Origin: a virus
Virus record (IMG/VR): IMGVR_UViG_3300002242_000169
Location: 569 to 28,445 of that record
DNA: 27,877 bases
Strand: one strand, 5' to 3'
Shown: piece by piece, positions 18,888 through 25,183 of the stretch
Layout of the letters: each line of letters begins with the position of its first letter
How positions within the stretch are numbered: the stretch's first letter is position 1
Made by a program: the position numbers and the translations under genes
The notes under the pieces: generated by a model
Told to the model about the DNA's origin: nothing
The model's database searches: none
The model's input: only the letters and a program-made list of their open reading frames with translations

Positions 18888-18916
18888 TGTTATGTCAGTT
18901 TTTAGAGTTTTGTCAA
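18888..18916 (-). promoter_or_regulatory. Promoter for 18881
   Basis: Minus strand: TTGACA (18916-18911), a 17-base spacer and ATAACA (18893-18888), or CATAAC with 16. The ATG is 6 bases past. Confidence 0.65.
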
Positions 18917-18923
18917 GCCTTTT

Positions 18924-19115
18924 TTAGTTAAAAAGAGGATGAAGCTTTACATCGCTAAAGCGAATGCCAACCTTGCGATTGGTGCGGTATGGGCGAACCA
19001 TTGCGATAGTACCAAGCTGATCGTGCTTGGTGGCTTGGATAAACTGAAAGACTTTGCCATCTCTAGAGAGAAGAACATCGCCTTTTTGGAATCTATTGGT
19101 TTTATTTTTAATCAT
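18924..19115 (-). CDS. Unknown 63-residue beta-rich protein
   Basis: MIKNKTNRFQKGDVLLSRDG, then KVFQFIQATKHDQLGTIAMVRPY. The pattern of a basic start, KGD turn and several strands suggests an SH3-like small barrel. The start is chosen at the promoter-proximal MIKNK module. Confidence 0.65.
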   Translation of the reverse strand: MIKNKTNRFQKGDVLLSRDGKVFQFIQATKHDQLGTIAMVRPYRTNRKVGIRFSDVKLHPLFN

Positions 19116-19120
19116 ACTAT

Positions 19121-19149
19121 AAGGTAACACAGGTAAAGGTAAATTGCAA
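19121..19149 (-). promoter_or_regulatory. Promoter for 19115
   Basis: Minus strand: TTGCAA (19149-19144), a 17-base spacer, TACCTT (19126-19121) and ATG 5 bases further. Confidence 0.7.
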
Positions 19150-19165
19150 GCAAAATCGTATAAAG

Positions 19166-19390
19166 TTATTCACAATTTGCATAAAAGTAGTCAAGGTTTT
19201 TCATGTAGAGATCAGAAAGCTCCTCCTCTACTTTCACGAGTTCAGGCAAGGCAAGTATTTCGATTGCCATTTCAACAGTCTCGTTGGTTGCAGGAGTTGC
19301 GTCTTTGCGCATCTTTGCAATGGCTTGATTGATTGATTCAACCCTTGACTCTAAAAGGGCGATGTGGATCTTAGTTTCATTCTTAATCAT
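19166..19390 (-). CDS. Unknown 74-residue acidic coiled-coil protein
   Basis: MIKNETKIHIALLESRVESI, then a Thr/Ala-rich linker (KDATPATNETVE) and an acidic helix (LPELVKVEEELSDLYM). First gene of the cassette ending at DHE12. Confidence 0.65.
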   Translation of the reverse strand: MIKNETKIHIALLESRVESINQAIAKMRKDATPATNETVEMAIEILALPELVKVEEELSDLYMKNLDYFYANCE

Positions 19391-19396
19391 ACCTAT

Positions 19397-19425
19397 AACA
19401 TACCAAAGAAATGCCGAAAAGTCAA
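19397..19425 (-). promoter_or_regulatory. Promoter for 19390
   Basis: Minus strand: TTGACT (19425-19420), a 17-base spacer, TATGTT (19402-19397) and ATG 6 bases further. Confidence 0.8.
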
Positions 19426-19466
19426 GAAAAACATTCGACTATTTTCTTGCACAATCTTCTTGTTTA

Positions 19467-19542
19467 CATAAGTTGTTGAGTAGTATAGGCTTACGAGCGC
19501 AGGGGCGGCTTACGTAACTAGTTGACCTTCAGTAGCTTAGCG
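19467..19542. repeat. Double-hairpin element DHE13
   Basis: Arm 1 at 19467-19495 (CATAAGTTGTTGA, GTA, GTATAGGCTTACG), core AGCGCAGGGGCGGC, arm 2 at 19513-19542 (CGTAACTAGTTGA, then TCAGTAGCTTAGCG). Arm 2 encodes the last codons and stop of a minus-strand gene. Confidence 0.85.
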
Positions 19543-19859
19543 CTGACTACCTTGGTGCATTGCCACACCCAAGTGCCTCGTGAAGACTTGCGTTGAGCAT
19601 CAAAACCTCGGTAGTAGCGTAGACTTGCCTGCCAAACATTCTTGCCGTATTGGTGAACGGTAAAGCTGTGATTCATTGACCTGTTCTGTACAGTAAGAGC
19701 GTAGAGATTGCCTGAGCGATGAGCTTGCCAACGCTTAGCAACACCCTTCCATGCAGGATCTGATGGGATGTTACTCTTACAAGTAACACCGCCCTTGATG
19801 TCGTCTAGTGCCTTGCATTGGTCATGCATGGCTTGAGTATATGGTTGAGCTTGAAACAT
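19518..19859 (-). CDS. Unknown 113-residue basic protein ending in DHE13
   Basis: A basic, Trp/Tyr-rich protein (AWKGVAKRWQAHRSGN, then NVWQASLRYYRGFDAQRKSSRGTW) with three Cys. It could contact nucleic acid, but no family is recognised. The C-terminal KLLKVN and stop are encoded by DHE13 arm 2. Its ATG is one base after the stop of the membrane peptide before it. Confidence 0.7.
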   Translation of the reverse strand: MFQAQPYTQAMHDQCKALDDIKGGVTCKSNIPSDPAWKGVAKRWQAHRSGNLYALTVQNRSMNHSFTVHQYGKNVWQASLRYYRGFDAQRKSSRGTWVWQCTKVVSAKLLKVN

Positions 19860-19860
19860 A

Positions 19861-19959
19861 TTATATTATACTAAGGAGAAAGTAAACGCCTGCAACAGTT
19901 AAGCCTGTAACAAGCAAGTAAAGGAAGAGAGAAGTAAGTAAGTCAATGTAATCTTGCAT
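19861..19959 (-). CDS. 32-residue membrane peptide
   Basis: One strong transmembrane helix (LLTSLFLYLLVTGLTVAGVY) after an acidic MQDYID start. A leaderless promoter precedes it and it is coupled to the 113-residue gene. A holin-like or regulatory membrane peptide is possible but not shown. Confidence 0.6.
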   Translation of the reverse strand: MQDYIDLLTSLFLYLLVTGLTVAGVYFLLSII

Positions 19960-19965
19960 AATTGT

Positions 19966-19994
19966 ATAGTAAGGGAATTAATGGATAAAGTCAA
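19966..19994 (-). promoter_or_regulatory. Promoter for 19959
   Basis: Minus strand: TTGACT (19994-19989), a 17-base spacer, TACTAT (19971-19966) and ATG 6 bases further. Confidence 0.8.
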
Positions 19995-20007
19995 GAAAAA
20001 AATTCAA

Positions 20008-20205
20008 CTATTTTCTAGGCATATCGGAAAGCATTTCCAAGTCGTGAGCTTGAACGCTTTGCTCGAGCTTTTTGATTTCGCTCTGCAAGTGTTGCACATG
20101 AACGGCACGAATCGAACGAAGCGATTCTTTGCGAGAGCGATTGAGTTTGTCCTGCCACCAAGCAAGATCATTTTGAAGTTTTTCTAGTTTCTTAATCATT
20201 TTCAT
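20008..20205 (-). CDS. Small coiled-coil protein, SRK-SLR family
   Basis: A 65-residue basic coiled coil (MKMIKKLEKLQNDLAWWQDK, then LNRSRKESLRSIRAVHVQHLQ). LAWWQ-KL-RSRK-SLR is shared with 14879-15160. It opens the minus-strand array. The start MKMIKK lies 6 bases past the -10 box; MIKK is a second possible start. Confidence 0.7.
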   Translation of the reverse strand: MKMIKKLEKLQNDLAWWQDKLNRSRKESLRSIRAVHVQHLQSEIKKLEQSVQAHDLEMLSDMPRK

Positions 20206-20211
20206 ACATAT

Positions 20212-20240
20212 AATGTAACACATAAAAGCCCATTTGTCAA
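20212..20240 (-). promoter_or_regulatory. Promoter for 20205
   Basis: Minus strand: TTGACA (20240-20235), a 17-base spacer, TACATT (20217-20212) and ATG 6 bases further. Confidence 0.85.
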
Positions 20241-20264
20241 GCGTTTTTGAAAGTTTTTTGCATT

Positions 20265-20293
20265 CGTAAGGTGCTTGTTATTAACTAGTTACG
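20265..20293. repeat. Single DHE arm at the array border
   Basis: CGTAAGGTGCTTG, TTATTAA around the loop, then CTAGTTACG. It is the last recognisable arm; no GC core adjoins it. Confidence 0.6.
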
Positions 20294-20471
20294 GAAACAG
20301 GCGAAAAAAAGTAAAGTTTTTTACCTAAGCCTCCCCCCTTTTTTCAAATTCATTTAAAAAAGCGTTTCTGAGATTTAGCTGGGGGGTGGTGTTTCTCAAT
20401 ATCCCGAACAAAAAAATAAGCAAGCAATTACGGTTTGGGCGGCTCAAGGTGTAATTTAAAATGTATATAAT
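20294..20471. other. Non-coding border between array and late block
   Basis: No gene seen. CCTCCCCCC (20330-20338) can pair with GGGGGGTGG (20381-20389) with one mismatch around a 42-base loop. ATATAAT directly before the ATG at 20472 could be a promoter, but no good -35 is present. Confidence 0.45.
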
Positions 20472-20663
20472 ATGAAAAAAGTAAAAGTGAGTCATGTAAT
20501 CACACCCAAATTCATTAGAGAATTATATGAAAAGGCAGCAACGCTGCCCCCTGAGCAAGCAAAAGAAATAATTAGGCAATGTGAATTTTTTTCTTCCCAC
20601 ATTGGAGAATACCTTGTACAAGATATTGACAATGGAGATAAAAGCTCAATGCCCGAAAAATAA
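20472..20663 (+). CDS. Unknown 63-residue protein
   Basis: MKKVKVSHVITPKFIRELYE, then ATLPPEQAKEIIRQCEFF. Helical. First gene of the late-type block; it overlaps the HAD-like gene. Not recognised. Confidence 0.6.
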   Translation: MKKVKVSHVITPKFIRELYEKAATLPPEQAKEIIRQCEFFSSHIGEYLVQDIDNGDKSSMPEK

Positions 20664-21120
20664 TCAATGTCCATTCCCTCCGCCATGTCCGTGGCCAATG
20701 CATTGCCCTCCGTGTCCTGATTACCCAGAAACAACAATAAATAAAAAGGAAATGAAAAAATACAATACAATATTCTGCGATATAGATGGATCCATATTCA
20801 AATATAGAAAATTTGAAACGTACGAAAGTTCCGAGCCAGAGCCCTGTGAGGGAGCATGCGAGAAGCTTAAAGAGTGGGCGGACGAGGGTCACATGATAAT
20901 CTTGACTACTGCTCGACCAGAATACCTAAGAGATCACACGGTAAAAGAATTGCACAAATACGGAGTTTCGTATCATAGGCTAATCATGGAAATCGAGCGA
21001 GGCCCAAGGTTTTTAATAAACGACATGGATCCAGAAAAGCCTGGCGAACGGGCAACTGGAATCAATTTAATTAGAAACGAAGGTTTTTCCGAAGTAAATT
21101 GGAAAAAAATGGGGCTATAG
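20632..21120 (+). CDS. HAD-like phosphatase with Cys/Pro-rich N-terminus
   Basis: From the ATG at 20632 this is 162 residues. Motif I is IFCDIDGSIF, motif II IILTTARPEY, and motif IV FLINDMDP, so a HAD-superfamily phosphatase is well supported. Residues 7-33 are Cys/Pro-rich (CPFPPPCPWPMHCPPCPD), with six Cys that could bind metal. A shorter start at 20752 (MKKYNTIFCD), preceded closely by AAGGA, would omit that region. It overlaps the previous gene and ends next to the convergent PhoH gene. Confidence 0.8.
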   Translation: MEIKAQCPKNNQCPFPPPCPWPMHCPPCPDYPETTINKKEMKKYNTIFCDIDGSIFKYRKFETYESSEPEPCEGACEKLKEWADEGHMIILTTARPEYLRDHTVKELHKYGVSYHRLIMEIERGPRFLINDMDPEKPGERATGINLIRNEGFSEVNWKKMGL

Positions 21121-21840
21121 TTAGCGCTGCTGAATTTTACTTATAATAAATTTCAGTATCTCGCTTCTAAATATATCTTCTTCAGTAAAACGGAATGTAT
21201 GAATCCCGTTTTCTGCACAATCGCTTGATGAAAATAGGTTTACCATTTCGTTGAACCCGCTTTTCCCGTTAATATCGCTTTGCATTGGATCTCCGCAGAT
21301 AAATAATTTCGTTCCTTCGCCTATTCTGGTTATAAGGGTAGTAAGCTCCGAGAAGGAAAAGTTTTGAGCCTCGTCGGCGATAACCACTTTCTCTGCCCAG
21401 GACGCACCCCTTAAGTAATTTATTGGAATTGCTGAAACTCTCTGGCTTTTCATTAGGTCATGAATCTCCGAATGAGTAATTATTTCCTCCAATTTATCCA
21501 AAAGGGGACTCATGTAGGGATTGAATTTCTCTTCTATGTCTCCTGGGAGCGCCCCTAATCCCTTGTCGGCACTTTCGATTACCGTACGTACATAAAGTAA
21601 GTCCAGGTCTTTATTTTTGTTTAAAAGCGACATGGAAGAATAAACCGAGAGATAGGTTTTTGCGCTTCCTGCTGGACCGCTTACAAAAATGACTTTAGTT
21701 TTTGTCGAGGTAGAGAGTTTAAACAACTCTCTCTGCTTTGCAGACATTCTTTTCCCTTTGAGTTTTATTTTTTGGGGGGCAGAAAGCCAGGCTTCCTCAA
21801 TTTCCTGGGTAAAATTCTCAGATTTCTTTTTTCTTGGCAT
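21121..21840 (-). CDS. phoH: PhoH-like ATPase
   Basis: A 239-residue P-loop ATPase of the PhoH family, common in marine and T4-like phages. Walker A is GPAGSAKT (55-62) and Walker B VVIADEAQN (152-160). ICGDPMQSD is the family's sensor-like motif and LRGASW precedes Walker B. The basic start (MPRKKK) is typical. The cellular role in phages is not settled; RNA-related or phosphate-stress roles have been proposed. It is the only minus-strand gene of the right block, convergent with the HAD gene and divergent from 21888. Confidence 0.95.
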   Translation of the reverse strand: MPRKKKSENFTQEIEEAWLSAPQKIKLKGKRMSAKQRELFKLSTSTKTKVIFVSGPAGSAKTYLSVYSSMSLLNKNKDLDLLYVRTVIESADKGLGALPGDIEEKFNPYMSPLLDKLEEIITHSEIHDLMKSQRVSAIPINYLRGASWAEKVVIADEAQNFSFSELTTLITRIGEGTKLFICGDPMQSDINGKSGFNEMVNLFSSSDCAENGIHTFRFTEEDIFRSEILKFIISKIQQR

Positions 21841-21887
21841 TTTTCACAAATATATACACTATACTTTAAATAAGTGTAATATATTTT

Positions 21888-22259
21888 ATGATGAGTTTAG
21901 AAAATTTCATATATTCTATAGTTTCTGGGGTGTTTGGGATACTGTGTGCGATAGCTATCTCGATGATAAAAAACAGAAAGAAAATAGATGAAGATAAGAT
22001 ACAGCAAGGCGTGCAAAAGATTGCAGAAGAGCTAAATATAGAATCCATTAATCTATTTTTAGTTGATGACCGAAAAGGAAAAAAGAAAAATAAAAAAATA
22101 AAATTCAGATTTCAGTCTAAGGGAGCGGATAGCTTCTCTACAAATAAAGATGTTGCATATCAGGTAGTGGGGTCCAGCGGTGCTGTTGCAGTAATAGTTG
22201 TTTCACGTATTCATCCTAATTTAGAAGAAAAACTAAAAGACCTTTCTTTTTGTTTTTGA
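21888..22259 (+). CDS. Membrane-anchored unknown protein
   Basis: 123 residues. One transmembrane helix (ENFIYSIVSGVFGILCAIAI) at 5-25, then a basic/acidic helix and a beta region (KIKFRFQSKGADSF, AYQVVGSSGAVAVIVVSRI). The soluble part probably faces the cytoplasm. ATGATG gives two starts. Not recognised. Confidence 0.7.
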   Translation: MMSLENFIYSIVSGVFGILCAIAISMIKNRKKIDEDKIQQGVQKIAEELNIESINLFLVDDRKGKKKNKKIKFRFQSKGADSFSTNKDVAYQVVGSSGAVAVIVVSRIHPNLEEKLKDLSFCF

Positions 22260-22292
22260 TTTTTTTTAAAAAAACCCTAAAATAGTTTTGTT

Positions 22293-22676
22293 ATGGCTAC
22301 TATGTACTGTTCATCATGTGGGGGAAAGCTTGAGTATTTTTCCGTTAAACCAAAATTTTGTTCTCATTGCGGGACTTCCATTGGGGAAGTTTCTCAATCC
22401 TCAGTTCAGGACAATCAAGTGGAAGCTGAGCCTGCTGGGGAATTAAGGGAGGGGGAGATACCTAATTTAAGCAAAATGGAATACGAGGTAATATCAAGGC
22501 CAAGCACCAATATGACTATTGGTGGTGTAATTGGTACTTCTTCTGGCTCTGATACTATCGCAAGAAGAGACCCTCCCAGAAAGAGCGGGCAAAATATTCT
22601 TGATGAAATGAAGGATAGTTGTGCCTCCGTTCGAGATAAGACAACTAGGGTCGATGGCGAAAAAGATAACTTATGA
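22293..22676 (+). CDS. Zinc-ribbon protein
   Basis: 127 residues with an N-terminal zinc ribbon: Cys6, Cys9, Cys23 and Cys26 (YCSSCGGKL, KFCSHCGTSI). The rest is Ser/Gly/acidic and probably disordered. It overlaps the sigma factor gene by 23 bases, so a role with transcription is plausible from context only. Confidence 0.75.
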   Translation: MATMYCSSCGGKLEYFSVKPKFCSHCGTSIGEVSQSSVQDNQVEAEPAGELREGEIPNLSKMEYEVISRPSTNMTIGGVIGTSSGSDTIARRDPPRKSGQNILDEMKDSCASVRDKTTRVDGEKDNL

Positions 22677-23346
22677 AGAAAAATTCGAACTCATAGATTC
22701 CCTGATCGCCAAGAGGCGATCTAGATGGAATCTTGGGGCATTAAGTTGGTTTGACTTTGATGATGTGGAGCAAATCATCAGGGCGCATATTTACAAAAAA
22801 TGGGATCAGTGGGATCAATCTAGACCCCTTGAACCGTGGGTAAATAGAATAGTAACGAACCAAATTAAAAACATTCTCAGGAACAACTATTCGAATTTCT
22901 TGAAGCCATGTCATGGATGCCCATTTAATACCGAGGCCTCAGGGGTAGAGGAGGGCTGTGATTTCACGAAAAGTGGAACTCAATGTTCCGCTTGTCCGCT
23001 TTTCGCTAAATGGGAAAAAACAAAAAAGAATGCATATAATATAAAAATGGCAGGGAGTCTGGACGCACATCATTACAATTTTGTTTCAACTGGAACGCAA
23101 ATAGATTGGGAGAATGCGGAAGCAAGGCTCCACCAGGAGATGGAAGGGGTTTTAAATGAAAAGCAGTATAAAGTTTATAAGCTTCTGTTTATTGACCATA
23201 TGGACGAGGAGGACGTAGCAAAAGAAATGGGATACAAGACTTCAGAGAAAGGGAGGACTGCGGGATATAGGCAAATAAAAAATTTAAAGAAGATTTATAA
23301 GCAAAAAGCGGAAGACATCCTAAAAAAGAAAGATATTATATTATGA
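22654..23346 (+). CDS. Phage sigma factor (gp55-like) with Cys insert
   Basis: A 230-residue sigma70-family factor of the compact type that directs host RNA polymerase to phage late promoters. Region 2 lies at 34-78 (FDFDDVEQIIRAHIYKKW, PWVNRIVTNQIKNILR). Region 4 is at about 165-220, with helix-turn-helix MDEEDVAKEMG and AGYRQIKNLKK. Between them, residues 86-114 carry five Cys (PCHGCP, GCDF, QCSACP), probably a metal-binding insert. The start at 22654 is preferred to an upstream in-frame ATG inside the zinc-ribbon gene. ATGA overlap with the next gene. The match to T4 gp55 is by architecture. Confidence 0.8.
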   Translation: MAKKITYEEKFELIDSLIAKRRSRWNLGALSWFDFDDVEQIIRAHIYKKWDQWDQSRPLEPWVNRIVTNQIKNILRNNYSNFLKPCHGCPFNTEASGVEEGCDFTKSGTQCSACPLFAKWEKTKKNAYNIKMAGSLDAHHYNFVSTGTQIDWENAEARLHQEMEGVLNEKQYKVYKLLFIDHMDEEDVAKEMGYKTSEKGRTAGYRQIKNLKKIYKQKAEDILKKKDIIL

Positions 23347-24395
23347 GCTTATCTAAAGAACAGCAAGATCAGGTGCTTTCCTTGCATGCATCCGACAAAA
23401 GCCTGATAGAAATAACAAGAGAAGTGTTTGGGGATGAAGAGCTCGACGGAAGAAGTAAAGAGGGTAGGTCTGTTAGGCAATTTTTAAGCGAGCAGGGTCT
23501 TGAGTATAATACCACGAAGAGAGAGAAGGTTCCAGATATTGATCTATCTGAAGAACAGAAAGGATTTATAAGGCAATATTCTCAAGAGGGAATGAATAGC
23601 CTTGAGATCGCCAAGCTTATTTTCGGGGCGGATGTAGAGGTAAAAAAATTAGGAAAAGAGCAGCGATCTGTAATAGATTATCTTGACGAAGTTGCTCCAG
23701 ATTTAATACAGGCATCAGAGGACGCATTGTCTCAGAGGTGGGTTTGCCCGACAGTCAGGGAGCAAATAGTTGGGATGGTAAATAATTACTGTGCAGAAAA
23801 AATTAATCTCAATAAAGTATCCAAGGAAAACGAGGAGTGTTTGGACAAGGTATTAATATACCTATCTTCCCCTAGATTCACTTCTACGATAAATAGCTAT
23901 ACCGCGTCAGAGGATAGGGATTTATTTGAGGCCGACTTTATAAGGGCTGTTTGGGACAAGCCTGACTTGACTACGGACGAGATAAACCTTTATATTAATG
24001 TATGTATCGACTATATAAATCTAAAAAATATAAACAAGCATATAGAAAAACTAAATAGAATGTTTGACGTCCTTGAGGAAGAAAATGAAATGACCGTAAG
24101 GCTTGCAGAAATACTTAAGGCAAAGAGTACGGAGTATGATCAATGCGAAAAAAGACAACAAAATTTAATATCAAGCCTTAATGGAGACAGGGTGAAGAGA
24201 ATCGCCACAAAGATCGACAAGAATGCGTCAATTTTATCGTTAGTTCAGGCATTTCAAAACGAAGAGGAAAGAAAGTTTATGGTCCAACTTGCCGAGAAGC
24301 AGAAAATGGACGTAGAGGCCGAAGCAAATAGAATAGAAAGTGTTGATGCGTGGAAGGCGAGGGTCTTGGGTATAGATAAAAGAGATGTTATCTAA
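23343..24395 (+). CDS. Unknown protein with two HTH-like repeats
   Basis: 350 residues. Two related N-terminal units (about 3-50: LSKEQQDQVLSLHASDKSLIEI; about 68-115: LSEEQKGFIRQYSQEGMNSLEI) each continue with a helix, a G-D/A acidic turn, and K-x-x-RSV-x-x-(F/Y)L. They look like duplicated helix-turn-helix domains. The middle is unassigned and residues 230-330 form a coiled coil. Coupled to the sigma factor by ATGA, which suggests a transcription-related role. Confidence 0.6.
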   Translation: MSLSKEQQDQVLSLHASDKSLIEITREVFGDEELDGRSKEGRSVRQFLSEQGLEYNTTKREKVPDIDLSEEQKGFIRQYSQEGMNSLEIAKLIFGADVEVKKLGKEQRSVIDYLDEVAPDLIQASEDALSQRWVCPTVREQIVGMVNNYCAEKINLNKVSKENEECLDKVLIYLSSPRFTSTINSYTASEDRDLFEADFIRAVWDKPDLTTDEINLYINVCIDYINLKNINKHIEKLNRMFDVLEEENEMTVRLAEILKAKSTEYDQCEKRQQNLISSLNGDRVKRIATKIDKNASILSLVQAFQNEEERKFMVQLAEKQKMDVEAEANRIESVDAWKARVLGIDKRDVI

Positions 24396-25183
24396 TGATA
24401 ATTGAAGAAAATAAGGGCTTATTTGTTAGAATACCAAAAACTGGCAGTACAAGTGTATTTTCTGCAATAACTGGCAGGGAGCCTATTGATGGAGCGCCGT
24501 TAAGACACAAGGTTGACACTGGTGTTTCGATTGAGGGAAGTCAAGAGCGAAAAAAAAATGAAAATATAAGCAGGTACATGTCTCTTTTTCCAGGTGGTGC
24601 GCCAACTGGACTTATGCACGCCCCTTATTCTTCATGGAAAAGCCTGCATCCAGAGGTTGCGAAAATTTTTTCGTTTACATTTGTAAGGAATCCATGGGAT
24701 TGGCTTATTTCTCAATATGAATTTTTAAAAAAAATATATAAAAGAAGAATTGTTTCAATGGGAAGCGGTACTCCAGCCTCCAAGTATAAAAACGCAGAAC
24801 TTAAAGAGGAATTTTCCAAGACGCTTGAGCTATTAGGTACAAGCTTCAAGGATTTTATTATTGATGAAAATTCCATATCATTTAATTCTTATATCGAATA
24901 TTACTTTTCGTCAAGCGAGGACAATAAAACTCAATCCTTTTTCATAAAGGACGCAGAGGGCGAAATTGCGGTGGATTATATAGCAAAAACAGAATCAATT
25001 CAAGAAGGCTGGAACTATATATCAAGTAAGATTGGGGTTGATTCAAATAAACTTAAGGTCCTGAATAGCTCCACAAAAAGCGGAAGCAGAAAAGATTATT
25101 TCGAGTCAAGCCAAACAAGGCAAATTGTTGACAGTGGAATGGGCGAAGATATAGAGCGATTTCAATATGAATTCGGAGAATGA
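24395..25183 (+). CDS. Sulfotransferase
   Basis: 262 residues with the PAPS-binding signature. The 5'-phosphosulfate loop is VRIPKTGSTSV (11-21). The 3'-phosphate site is FTFVRNPWDWLISQYEF, with Arg98 and Ser106. This fits carbohydrate-type sulfotransferases (family 2-like), which transfer sulfate from PAPS to a sugar or protein. The sugar-nucleotide genes at 26649 and 27500 suggest a polysaccharide target. TAATG overlap with the preceding gene. Confidence 0.85.
   Translation: MIIEENKGLFVRIPKTGSTSVFSAITGREPIDGAPLRHKVDTGVSIEGSQERKKNENISRYMSLFPGGAPTGLMHAPYSSWKSLHPEVAKIFSFTFVRNPWDWLISQYEFLKKIYKRRIVSMGSGTPASKYKNAELKEEFSKTLELLGTSFKDFIIDENSISFNSYIEYYFSSSEDNKTQSFFIKDAEGEIAVDYIAKTESIQEGWNYISSKIGVDSNKLKVLNSSTKSGSRKDYFESSQTRQIVDSGMGEDIERFQYEFGE

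Noticed and set aside
5128-19542. Double-hairpin elements as true integron attC sites
   Set aside because: The core-site rule GTTRRRY is met only in some arms, each element has two self-folding arms rather than one long hairpin, and no integrase is visible. Only the layout is similar.
5128-19542. CRISPR array
   Set aside because: Repeats are divergent, 400-2000 bases apart and separated by genes, not by uniform spacers; no cas genes.
5128-19542. DHEs as intrinsic terminators
   Set aside because: No T tract follows the stems, and conventional terminators exist beside DHE1 and DHE2.
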